Assembly: GCA_945883825.1 (NCBI GenBank)
Contig: CAMCYF010000025.1
Location: 1-33,904 of the forward strand
Direction of reading: 5' to 3'
Length of the DNA stretch: 33,904 nucleotides
Source: Chitinophaga pinensis
Lineage (GTDB): Bacteria; Bacteroidota; Bacteroidia; Flavobacteriales_D; Crocinitomicaceae
Shown here: positions 1 through 7,240 of the stretch, one piece after another
Layout of the letters: each line of letters opens with the position of its first letter
How positions within the stretch are numbered: position 1 is the first letter of the stretch
Program-made: the position numbers and the translations under genes
Notes under the pieces: generated by a model
Database searches by the model: none
The model's input: the letters and a program-made list of their open reading frames with translations, nothing else
Told to the model about the DNA's origin: nothing

Positions 1-390
1 TATTTAAAATTATAATCCTAATGAAAATCCCAAATTGAGCTAATATTTTCATTTTGCCATTCTTTTTCCTTGATGAAAAAGAATCAAAAAATCAAGGCTC
101 TGAATTTCTTTTTGTTCGCAAATTATTGTAATACATGTATTTATAAATCGTAGCGAACAATTTAAACTCCTTTCTGAAACTTAAATTTTTTAAAAATGTT
201 CTTGCAGAAATTTTAAAAATTAACAGTTTCAGTTGAGTAGCTAAAACCAAGAAATTCAAGGCCGAAATTAGTTTTGTTACTATTCACCAAATAGCCCTCA
301 CTTTGATTAAGTTCTTGATTTTCAAAATTAAAGTAATTTACTGGTACGATTGCGAATACTTAATTGTATAATTAGTTTTAAGAATAATAA
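1..390. other. non-coding region with palindromic repeat
   Basis: This stretch downstream of purE holds no convincing gene. Most of it is a cluster of inverted repeats, described as a separate entry (61-263). The rest (264-390) is AT-rich sequence with no recognisable motif. The purE partner gene purK is not directly downstream, as far as the window shows. Confidence 0.7.
61..263. repeat. nested inverted-repeat element (MITE/REP-like)
   Basis: Several inverted repeats are nested or adjacent. TCTTTTTC (61-68) pairs with GAAAAAGA (75-82), and CCTTGAT (68-74) pairs with ATCAAGG (91-97). GGCTCTGAATTTCTT (96-110) pairs with 249-263 at 13 of 15 positions. TTGTTCGC (112-119) pairs with GCGAACAA (153-160), the 12-bp palindrome AATACATGTATT (130-141) lies between those arms, and CTGAAAC (174-180) pairs with GTTTCAG (226-232). 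No transposase or coding capacity is present. The 'CCTTGAT...ATCAAGG' start resembles interspersed non-coding repeats I associate with Bacteroidota intergenic regions; that resemblance is from memory and not checked. Confidence 0.55.
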
Positions 391-870
391 CTATAAATTT
401 TTACCGCTTTGAATAACGGTTTCTTTCATGGTAAGTGCGTAGGCATCTAATTTTTCTTGAATTGATTTATCGAAACTTCCAATTATTCTAGCTGCAAGAA
501 TTCCAGCATTTTTAGCTGCATTTAAAGCAACCGTTGCAACAGGAATTCCATTTGGCATTTGAAGAATACTTAAAATTGAATCCCAGCCATCTATTGAATT
601 GGAAGATTTGATAGGGACACCGATTACAGGAAGAGAGGTCATAGATGCTGTCATACCCGGAAGATGCGCAGCGCCACCAGCTCCTGCAATAATCACTTTT
701 AATCCTCTTGCTGAAGCATTTTGAGCGTACTCAATCATCAACTCAGGTGTTCGATGTGCAGAAACAATTTTTAACTCGCAAGAAATTCCAATTTCATCTA
801 AAAATTCTTTTGCAGCTTTCATAACAGGTAAATCTGACTTACTGCCCATAATTATTCCTACTTGAATCAT
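391..870 (-). CDS. purE: N5-carboxyaminoimidazole ribonucleotide mutase PurE
   Basis: Cytosolic enzyme of de novo purine synthesis that converts N5-CAIR to CAIR. The 159-residue length fits bacterial class I PurE. The family signatures are all visible: GSKSD at residues 9-13, SAHRTPE at 37-43 with the catalytic histidine at 39, and GGAAHLPGM at 65-73. The start codon overlaps the stop of the upstream tatA gene in an ATGA arrangement (867-870), so the two are probably translationally coupled. The partner purK, which makes N5-CAIR, is not in the window. The identification is firm from motifs and length. Confidence 0.95.
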   Translation of the reverse strand: MIQVGIIMGSKSDLPVMKAAKEFLDEIGISCELKIVSAHRTPELMIEYAQNASARGLKVIIAGAGGAAHLPGMTASMTSLPVIGVPIKSSNSIDGWDSILSILQMPNGIPVATVALNAAKNAGILAARIIGSFDKSIQEKLDAYALTMKETVIQSGKNL

Positions 871-1253
871 TTTTCTACTTTTTTAGTTGTCGGTTTAAGC
901 TCTTCTTTTATTACTTCTTTTTTTTCTGCTATTATTTTTTTAGTGGTAATACTTTCTGATGAATAATGTATTGTATTTTCTATTTCTGAATATACTTGAT
1001 CCATTGGACGCAATAATTCTTCTTTCTTTTCTTTTATCAAGTTACTTATTTTTAAATCTTCTTTTATATCAAAACCAGATTTTTTAATCTCATTTTGTAA
1101 TTCAGCAGAGGCATTTTTAATTTGATAAAGTGTTTTTCCGAGTGTTTTGGCTATTCCTGGAATGCTTTTAGATCCAAAAAAAATAAGAACAACTAAAATA
1201 ATGACGATTATTTCAGAACCAGCTACATCATTTAAAAAGAGTGGCGATAACAT
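867..1253 (-). CDS. tatA: Sec-independent protein translocase subunit TatA
   Basis: Small single-span membrane protein of the twin-arginine translocase, which exports folded proteins. One hydrophobic helix covers about residues 13-27. It is followed by the [16 protein letters not shown] hinge and amphipathic helix typical of TatA/TatE, then a long charged, lysine- and glutamate-rich tail to residue 128. TatA and TatB are hard to tell apart by sequence; the tail is longer than in a minimal TatA, but the FG hinge favours TatA. tatC is not in the window. The gene lies 56 bp after the outer-membrane receptor gene and overlaps purE by 4 bp, so all three may share a transcript. No promoter match was seen directly upstream. 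Confidence 0.85.
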   Translation of the reverse strand: MLSPLFLNDVAGSEIIVIILVVLIFFGSKSIPGIAKTLGKTLYQIKNASAELQNEIKKSGFDIKEDLKISNLIKEKKEELLRPMDQVYSEIENTIHYSSESITTKKIIAEKKEVIKEELKPTTKKVEK

Positions 1254-1309
1254 TTTAGCAGTAAAATTACACTTTATTTATGAAAGAAATCAATTAGAAA
1301 GCGTTGTAT

Positions 1310-3757
1310 TTAATTGTCACCTCCCTCAGTTCCTGGCATTTTATTTTTATTTGATATTTCTAATTTACCAAATTTGTAACTTAAGGTCAAATAGATTCTT
1401 CTTGTAAGCCATTTAAATTCAGAGCTTTGATAAATCCCTGCTCTTGTAAGTTCCATATTAAAACCTTGTTGGTTGAATATATCAGAAACTCGAGTTCCAA
1501 CTGACCATTTTCCATCCATCAATTTCTTTTCAAATGCTATATCAAATGGACCAGTGCGTTGAGCAGTTCCTTGAATAGTGATTCTTGGTCCATTGTAGGC
1601 ATAACTTAGCTGAATACTGGCAGTTTTTTTCCAAAAATCAATTGTACTATTAACTTTGAAGTTATGATTGTATCCTTCTCGATTTGGTAAATCTTCTTGA
1701 TTTGAAATATACCAAATATAGTTTCCATTATATGAAAATGTAGTGCGCCACCATAAAAATGGTTTATAGTTTATGGTAAATTCAGTTCCTAAACTGTTTG
1801 TTTCATTAATGTTTTTGTAAGTTACTGCACTCGTGTTATCTGGGTAAAATTCCTTCACACGAGAAATTACTGCAGTATTATTTCTATAAAATGTACTTGC
1901 TGAAAAACTTATTTTTTTTTGTTCCAATGTATACGATAAGTCAAATGAATTGATGAATTCTGGTTGTAAGTAAGGATTTCCTTTCCTCAAATTAAAAGGA
2001 TCAGAGTAGCTTGTAAAAGGATTTAGTTCACCAGATCCCGCACGCGTAATACGTTTACTGTAACTCAATCCAAGTTCTGATTTTTTTGAAAAGGAATAGC
2101 GTAAATGTGCTGATGGAAAAAAGTTAAAATAATCATTTACAATGCGAATTGTATCTGAAATGAGATTTGGAATCTGAAAGGATTTTTCTAGACGAATGCC
2201 ACCTTGGTATTTAAATTTTCCTAGCTGCTGCCCAAAAATACTATAGAGACTATAAATTTGTTCATCGTAGGAATAAAGAAAGTTCGCTATATTATTTTCT
2301 ATGTATTGTTGACTTAAGGCATCGTATTCCTCCGAATAGGTATCAACTTTTTGATTTCTTAGAATCATCTTTGCTCCAGTTTCAATTCGTGCACTTATTT
2401 CTGGCAAAAGGTAGTTAAAGTCTAATTGAGCTGTTGTAATATTGTTTTTTTCTTTGTTGAATAATTGCTGCAATAAAGAGGGTGCTGATGAAATACTAGA
2501 GTCTAAGTTAAAATAATTTTCTTCATAGTATCCTTGAGTTGCATCATTTCCAAAGGATTGATTCAAGTCTACGATAAGATTCCCCCTTTGTTTTTTTAAA
2601 TCATATTTGTAGTTGACATTCACATCAATATTCTTTTGTTGAGATGGATCGTAGGAAGTTCTTTGCCAGAATTGAGTAAGATTTCCTATTCCATCAAATG
2701 AAGAATTCCATAAATCTCCTGTGCGATCGCGTTTACCTACATTTCCTGTTGTTGAAAAGCCAATTGTATTTCTCTCTTTTAAATTAAAATCGGCGCCAAG
2801 TCTAAAAGTTCTTCCGGCATTCAAATCTTCGCCAGTTCTTTTTTGATCTAAAATGCTCGTAATTCCGTTTTCTGGACTTTGCTCAATGTATGAATTGTTA
2901 TCTCTAAATCCATCCAGATAGCGCTCGTTGTAACTCCCGTAGACATTAAAACCAGCATTTCGATAACTTAAAGACAGCGATCCCTCTAGCACATTTCCAT
3001 TTTTTATATTTCCTGAGCCGATGTTACTAGAAACTAAACCATTGAATCCTTTCAGTTTATTTTTTTTAAGAACAATATTAATAATTCCTGATGTTCCGTC
3101 TGGGTCATACTTTGCAGATGGATTGGTAACAATTTCAATTCTTTCAACAGAGCTAGCCGGTAATGCATCTAAAAGTGTTTTTCCATTTCCACCAGAAAGC
3201 GAACTTGGCCGGCCGTCTATCAAAATAATTACCGTTCCTTCTCCACGCAGCATTACTCGACCTTCTTGGTCAACTTCAACGGAGGGCAAACGATTTAAAA
3301 TATCATTGGTAGTTCCACCACGCACTGAAATATCTTCCCCTACATTATAAACTTTCTTATCTATTCCAGTTTGGAGTAAATTTAGTTTTCCTTCAATTTT
3401 TACTTCATTTAAATTTGAAATTTTTTCTTTAATCAAGCGAAGAGTACCAAGATTAATAATTTTTAAGCTTGCGCTTATTGTAATGTCTGGAACAAGAAAA
3501 TCCTCATATTCTATAAGCGATAGACGAATAAAATAGTTTCCGTTTGCAATTCGCTCAAAATTAAATTTCCCGTTTTGAGTTGTAAATGCACCGGTAACTA
3601 GACTCGAATCTTTTTGATTAAACAAGCGAACAGATACATATTCTAAAGGAGTAGCTGTTTTACTATCAATGATTTTACCAAAAATAATTCCCTCTCCACT
3701 AGGATTTTGAGAAAAAAGGAAATTAGAAATAAATAAAAAAGCAATAAGAAATTTCAT
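1310..3757 (-). CDS. TonB-dependent-receptor-like outer membrane protein
   Basis: Outer-membrane beta-barrel protein of 815 residues. A signal peptide (about 1-16, ending FLFSQ) leads into a carboxypeptidase-D-like regulatory domain (about 23-105, starting GIIFGKIIDSKTATPLEYVS). A plug domain follows (about 136-232, with LIDGRPSSL and IEIVTNPSAKYDPDGTSGI), then a C-terminal barrel of the outer-membrane protein beta-barrel family (PF14905 type). Such proteins are common in Bacteroidota, and their substrates are usually unknown. Nothing nearby names a ligand: no SusD partner, ABC transporter or regulator is adjacent. A good consensus promoter lies almost on the start codon (3765-3796). The family is certain; the substrate is unknown. 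Confidence 0.88.
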   Translation of the reverse strand: MKFLIAFLFISNFLFSQNPSGEGIIFGKIIDSKTATPLEYVSVRLFNQKDSSLVTGAFTTQNGKFNFERIANGNYFIRLSLIEYEDFLVPDITISASLKIINLGTLRLIKEKISNLNEVKIEGKLNLLQTGIDKKVYNVGEDISVRGGTTNDILNRLPSVEVDQEGRVMLRGEGTVIILIDGRPSSLSGGNGKTLLDALPASSVERIEIVTNPSAKYDPDGTSGIINIVLKKNKLKGFNGLVSSNIGSGNIKNGNVLEGSLSLSYRNAGFNVYGSYNERYLDGFRDNNSYIEQSPENGITSILDQKRTGEDLNAGRTFRLGADFNLKERNTIGFSTTGNVGKRDRTGDLWNSSFDGIGNLTQFWQRTSYDPSQQKNIDVNVNYKYDLKKQRGNLIVDLNQSFGNDATQGYYEENYFNLDSSISSAPSLLQQLFNKEKNNITTAQLDFNYLLPEISARIETGAKMILRNQKVDTYSEEYDALSQQYIENNIANFLYSYDEQIYSLYSIFGQQLGKFKYQGGIRLEKSFQIPNLISDTIRIVNDYFNFFPSAHLRYSFSKKSELGLSYSKRITRAGSGELNPFTSYSDPFNLRKGNPYLQPEFINSFDLSYTLEQKKISFSASTFYRNNTAVISRVKEFYPDNTSAVTYKNINETNSLGTEFTINYKPFLWWRTTFSYNGNYIWYISNQEDLPNREGYNHNFKVNSTIDFWKKTASIQLSYAYNGPRITIQGTAQRTGPFDIAFEKKLMDGKWSVGTRVSDIFNQQGFNMELTRAGIYQSSEFKWLTRRIYLTLSYKFGKLEISNKNKMPGTEGGDN

Positions 3758-3764
3758 AGGGACA

Positions 3765-3796
3765 CAAAAATAAACAATACATCTAGTTAATTACAA
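3765..3796 (-). promoter_or_regulatory. promoter of outer membrane receptor gene
   Basis: On the minus strand, TTG (3794-3796) and TATTTTTG (3765-3772) are separated by 21 bp, matching the Bacteroidota TTG/TAnnTTTG promoter. The start codon ends at 3757, only 7 bp past the element, so the transcript would be leaderless or nearly so. Confidence 0.6.
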
Positions 3797-3872
3797 TCTA
3801 AAAACGATTTACCTTCTTTATTATATAATTTAAAACTTTACGCTAATAATTCACTTATTGTAAATATCGTTT

Positions 3873-3880
3873 TACTTTTG
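3873..3880 (+). promoter_or_regulatory. promoter -7 element upstream of nitroreductase
   Basis: TACTTTTG matches TAnnTTTG and lies 17 bp before the ATG at 3898. No TTG is found at the usual 17-23 bp spacing. Confidence 0.45.
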
Positions 3881-3897
3881 TCTAAAATCAGTTGCTA

Positions 3898-4485
3898 ATG
3901 CGATTCAATCTATCTGAGGTTAATGAATTAATACGATCAAGAAGAACTATTTATCCTGAACAATTTTCAGATAGAAAAGTTCATAAGGAACAATTGGAAA
4001 ATATACTTACGAATGCCCAATGGGCGCCTACTCATGGAAATACACAACCATGGCGTTTTCATGTCTTTATGGAAGATGGCTTATCTACATTAAGTAGTTT
4101 TTTGGGTACAAGCTATTTAAAAATCACACCAAAAGAACTTCAAAATGATATGAAATTAGCAAAATTAATTCGTCGACCTCTCCTCGCATCTGCAGTTGTT
4201 GCAGTTTCTATGAAGCGTCAAATAGAGAATAAAATTTTAGAAATAGAGGAAATAGAGGCAGTAGCTTGTGCGATACAAAACATGCATCTTTCTTGCACGG
4301 CATATGGACTTGGTGGATTCTGGTCGACACCAAAACTAATTTATTCTTCAGAAATGAATGACTTTTTAGAATTAGAAGAAATTGATAAATGCTTAGGTTT
4401 ATTTTACATTGGTTATCCATCGATTGATTGGCCTACAGCACACCGCAAACCCCTTGAATTTAATACGAAATGGATAAACAAATAG
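3898..4485 (+). CDS. nitroreductase family protein (YdjA-like)
   Basis: FMN-dependent NAD(P)H oxidoreductase of the nitroreductase fold, 195 residues, cytosolic. Family marks are the N-terminal VNELIRSRRTIYPEQF, where the arginines normally contact the FMN phosphate, the block WAPTHGNTQPWRFHVF, and GLGGFWSTP near residue 140. The 'APTHGNTQPW' block resembles the YdjA branch; the natural substrate is unknown. I chose the ATG at 3898 over a TTG two codons earlier because it is the stronger start and has a TAnnTTTG element 17 bp upstream. It is the first gene of an overlapping four-gene unit; its 3' end overlaps the next gene by 16 bp. Confidence 0.88.
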   Translation: MRFNLSEVNELIRSRRTIYPEQFSDRKVHKEQLENILTNAQWAPTHGNTQPWRFHVFMEDGLSTLSSFLGTSYLKITPKELQNDMKLAKLIRRPLLASAVVAVSMKRQIENKILEIEEIEAVACAIQNMHLSCTAYGLGGFWSTPKLIYSSEMNDFLELEEIDKCLGLFYIGYPSIDWPTAHRKPLEFNTKWINK

Positions 4486-4859
4486 AGCATTTAGATTTAG
4501 GATTTGTAAATTACACGAATCATCCAACCAACAATGATTATGTTGTTTTCCGATTCGCGGACGTACACCGTGCCAATTCTTTTCGTGAGTTATTGAAAGA
4601 ACAAAAAATTTGGTTTGAAGAAAGTCAAGATCAAAAAAGACAGTTGCTAGTTTACTTATTTGGTTTGCATCATACAGATTACAATAAAGCTCAAAAAATA
4701 AATATTACAGTAGAAGCGAAACACAAAAAATTCTTAATTCCCGGAAAGTTCTTTCGTTGGTTTATAGTTTTATTTGGATTAACAATGATTATTCTTGCGG
4801 CGATTGGATATTCTATTAATGGATCAAAACAAGGCACACCAGCAAAAACAACGCGATGA
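4470..4859 (+). CDS. small membrane protein, DUF2007-like N-terminus
   Basis: 129-residue protein of unknown function. The N-terminal 85 residues are soluble. The stretch VFRFADVHRANSFRELLKEQ followed by KIWFE recalls the ferredoxin-like DUF2007 'signal transducing' fold, though this is only a weak visual match. Residues about 98-116 form one transmembrane helix (WFIVLFGLTMIILAAIGYSI), followed by a short basic tail. It overlaps the nitroreductase gene by 16 bp and the next gene by 4 bp (ATGA), which points to coupled translation. The tight overlaps and coding-like composition support a real gene. Confidence 0.7.
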   Translation: MDKQIEHLDLGFVNYTNHPTNNDYVVFRFADVHRANSFRELLKEQKIWFEESQDQKRQLLVYLFGLHHTDYNKAQKINITVEAKHKKFLIPGKFFRWFIVLFGLTMIILAAIGYSINGSKQGTPAKTTR

Positions 4860-5620
4860 AGAAACTTCTTGTACTCTTCTTTTTGTTAGAAATAGCCACT
4901 GCGTATTCTCAGTTAGGAAAAAATGGTCGATTCCCCAATTATTTTGGATTTCAAGTACGAGCTATAATTCCATCTGTATTGAGTGGAGGAACGAGTACTA
5001 TTTCTGATAGCAACAATTATCTTACACAATTAATTCGTCAATTACCCGGAATTTCTTATGGTGCAAATGTTCGTGTAGGATTAACAGAATTAATAGCAAT
5101 TGAAACGGGCATAAATTACTTGGAACGGAAATTTGAAATTAGTGCGGCTGTTTTGGACTCTAATTTTTCTGCTAGCACAGTTGTTTCCTATATTCAATAT
5201 GATATTCCATTAAACGGGTTAATTTATATTAAGTTGGCAAAGAAAATTTATGCTACTGCTGCATTGGGAGTTTCTGTCAGTTTTAAACCTACAAATATCA
5301 GAAAAGATGTTTCTGAGAACAAGAATTTATTTGTCCACCAGGGATATACTTCAATTGCAAACATGTTTGGAGCTTCTTTAAATGCCAATATAGGTTTTGA
5401 ATACCGAACAAAGAAAAGTGGATTTTTTAATATTGGTGCTTCTGCACAAATTCCATTTTCAAAGCTTTTCGATATTCGAACAACTTATGTTTATGTAAAT
5501 ACAGGAATTCGTAGCGTTTATCAGGTTGTTAATGGCTCGTATCTTTCTATTGATTTAAGGTACTTTTTTCATAATTCAAATCGCAGTGGTTCAATTTTTC
5601 AAAATGGTCCAATTGAATAA
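4856..5620 (+). CDS. outer membrane beta-barrel protein
   Basis: 254-residue exported protein. The signal peptide (about 1-18, MKKLLVLFFLLEIATAYS before Q) is followed by alternating hydrophobic and aromatic strands of the kind found in small 8- to 10-strand barrels of Bacteroidota (OMP_b-brl_2 or PorT type). Examples are ISYGANVRVGLTELIAIETG, GLIYIKLAKKIYATAALGVS and YLSIDLRYFF near the C-terminus. No enzymatic motif is present and the function is unknown. It is translationally coupled to the upstream membrane protein by ATGA and overlaps the cupin gene downstream, which suggests an envelope-related unit. Confidence 0.72.
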   Translation: MKKLLVLFFLLEIATAYSQLGKNGRFPNYFGFQVRAIIPSVLSGGTSTISDSNNYLTQLIRQLPGISYGANVRVGLTELIAIETGINYLERKFEISAAVLDSNFSASTVVSYIQYDIPLNGLIYIKLAKKIYATAALGVSVSFKPTNIRKDVSENKNLFVHQGYTSIANMFGASLNANIGFEYRTKKSGFFNIGASAQIPFSKLFDIRTTYVYVNTGIRSVYQVVNGSYLSIDLRYFFHNSNRSGSIFQNGPIE

Positions 5621-6092
5621 TAAAATTGAATTGCTTATTCAAGAATTAAATTTAATTCCTCATCCTGAGGGTGGATTTTACCGCGAAACTTATCGTTCAA
5701 AAGAGGTGCTAAATGATATCAATCGTAATTTAGTGACTACTATTTATTTCCTATTGCGATCGGAAGATATTTCTCATTTTCATCGGATAAAGAGCGATGA
5801 ACACTGGTTTTTTCATGCTGGAAGTCCACTAGTAGTTCATACACTTGATAAAAACGGACATCATAAACATCTTGTAGGATTGGATTTAAACAAAAGGGAA
5901 ACTCCACATTTTATAGTTCCAAAAAACACCATTTTTGGAAGTCAAGTTTTAGAAAAAAATAGTTATAGTCTTGTTTCTTGTCTCGTTTCTCCAGGTTTTG
6001 ATTTTGCAGACTTTGAATTAATAAAAAGAGCAGAATTACTAAAAGAATTCCCTCAGCACAGAGAAATTATTGAAATAATGGGCATGAAATAG
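5604..6092 (+). CDS. DUF985 cupin-fold protein
   Basis: 162-residue cytosolic protein of the DUF985 cupin family. The diagnostic segment LIPHPEGGFYRETYRS lies near the N-terminus, followed by the jelly-roll blocks YFLLRSEDISHFHRIKSDEH and WFFHAG. The histidines of FHRIKSDEHWFFH are where cupins usually bind metal. Members are small and mostly uncharacterised; a sugar-modifying role has been suggested for relatives, but nothing here settles it. I chose the ATG at 5604 over an in-frame GTG at 5586. Its start overlaps the end of the barrel gene by 17 bp, so it is the last gene of the 3898-6092 unit. Confidence 0.85.
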   Translation: MVQLNNKIELLIQELNLIPHPEGGFYRETYRSKEVLNDINRNLVTTIYFLLRSEDISHFHRIKSDEHWFFHAGSPLVVHTLDKNGHHKHLVGLDLNKRETPHFIVPKNTIFGSQVLEKNSYSLVSCLVSPGFDFADFELIKRAELLKEFPQHREIIEIMGMK

Positions 6093-6172
6093 ACTCTAAA
6101 TTCCGAACTCTACACAATACTAAGTAGGTAAAAAAATAATGATAACTTAGTAAAAATTTAAAAAACAAATTT

Positions 6173-6463
6173 ATGAAAATAAATATTTTAAGCATCTCAG
6201 CTTTATTAATTGTACTTGCTTCTTGTGGACGTTCTGCTGTATGTAGCTGTTCTGATTCAATGTTAGAGATGTCTAAAGAAATGAGACAAGTAAAAGGAGA
6301 TTATACAAAAATTGAAGCTATTCAAAAGAAATATGAAGCTGATTTCAAAAAATGTGAAAAATTAGGAGAAGTTAAGTCAGAAGAAGAAAAAAAGAAAATG
6401 CAAGAAGAGTTCAAAGCTTGTGATTCTTACAAAGAAATGGAAAAATTAATGAAGGGAAAATAA
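6173..6463 (+). CDS. small four-cysteine lipoprotein
   Basis: 96-residue predicted lipoprotein of unknown function. A signal peptide ends in the lipobox LASC, with the lipidated cysteine at residue 18. The mature part is short, highly charged and helical (many K and E), with four further cysteines: C24-x-C26 at the N-terminus, and C61 and C83 inside two helices. This layout would suit a disulfide-stapled helical hairpin or a metal site. It stands alone, 80 bp after the cupin gene, and faces terC. Its last codons (GGGAAAATAA) form one arm of an inverted repeat with the terC 3' end. Confidence 0.7.
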   Translation: MKINILSISALLIVLASCGRSAVCSCSDSMLEMSKEMRQVKGDYTKIEAIQKKYEADFKKCEKLGEVKSEEEKKKMQEEFKACDSYKEMEKLMKGK

Positions 6464-6492
6464 TTCAAAAAACATCCTGACTTATTTTCCCT
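6453..6492. terminator. inverted repeat across two convergent stop codons
   Basis: AGGGAAAATAA (6453-6463) and TTATTTTCCCT (6482-6492) are perfect 11-bp arms around an 18-nt loop. Each arm contains the last codons and stop of one convergent gene, the lipoprotein and terC. It could act as a bidirectional terminator or mRNA 3'-end stabiliser. There is no clear U-run after the stem. Confidence 0.45.
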
Positions 6493-7240
6493 CGATTACT
6501 TTATTTTTTCGCATACGAATATTTAGTAATTCAACAAGCAAAGAATAAACGAGCGCAAAATAAACGTAGCCTTTTGGAATTTCTTGATCAAATGCTTCTG
6601 CTACAAGTAAAGCTCCTATTGTGATTAAGAAACTTAAAGCAATCATCTTAATAGTTGGATTCTCAGTAATGAATTTACTTATTTTACCAGCAAATAGCAT
6701 CATTACAATCATTGAGACAATGATAGCGATGTAAATAATTACTATAGGATTTTGCTGCGTTTCTTGTCCAATACCATTGGTCATTCCGATGGCAGAAATT
6801 ACCGAATCAAAACTAAAAATAATGTCAATTAATACAATTTGAAAAATAATACCAAACATTGTTTTTTTTGATTTTTCAGAGCTTGTTTCTTCAAATCCTT
6901 TTACACTTTTGTGCATTTCAATAGTACTTTTATAAATCAAGAATAAACCACCAAGCAGTAAAACTATTTTTTGCCCTGTAAAATCATGTCCAAAGATTTC
7001 GAATAAGGGTGTTTTCATCTGCATTATCAAAGAAACCATTGTTAGTAAAAGCAAGCGAATAACTAGCGCTAGACTTAGTCCAACATTTCGTGCAAAGCGT
7101 TTTTTTTCTTTTGGTAATTTATCCGTTACGATTGAAATAAAAATAATATTGTCGATTCCCAATACAATTTCTAAAACAGAAAGAATAAATAGGTACATCC
7201 AACCTTGAGAAGTTCCTAATATGTCGAAGAAATGCATCAT
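6482..7240 (-). CDS. TerC family integral membrane protein
   Basis: 252-residue polytopic membrane protein with about seven helices. Family signatures are LEIVLGIDNIIFISI near the N-terminus and DIIFSFDSVISAIGM in the middle; the acidic residues in these two membrane blocks are thought to bind metal. TerC proteins are linked to tellurite resistance, and some relatives export Mn2+ or act near the secretion machinery; which applies here is open. The first codons are ATG ATG (7240, 7237), and the first overlaps the menD stop as ATGA, so it appears translationally coupled to menD at the end of the dapD-men operon. Confidence 0.9.
   Translation of the reverse strand: MMHFFDILGTSQGWMYLFILSVLEIVLGIDNIIFISIVTDKLPKEKKRFARNVGLSLALVIRLLLLTMVSLIMQMKTPLFEIFGHDFTGQKIVLLLGGLFLIYKSTIEMHKSVKGFEETSSEKSKKTMFGIIFQIVLIDIIFSFDSVISAIGMTNGIGQETQQNPIVIIYIAIIVSMIVMMLFAGKISKFITENPTIKMIALSFLITIGALLVAEAFDQEIPKGYVYFALVYSLLVELLNIRMRKNKVIEGK

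Noticed and set aside
73..153. 26-codon frame in the left palindromic repeat
   Set aside because: It is made entirely of inverted-repeat sequence and has no protein-like features.
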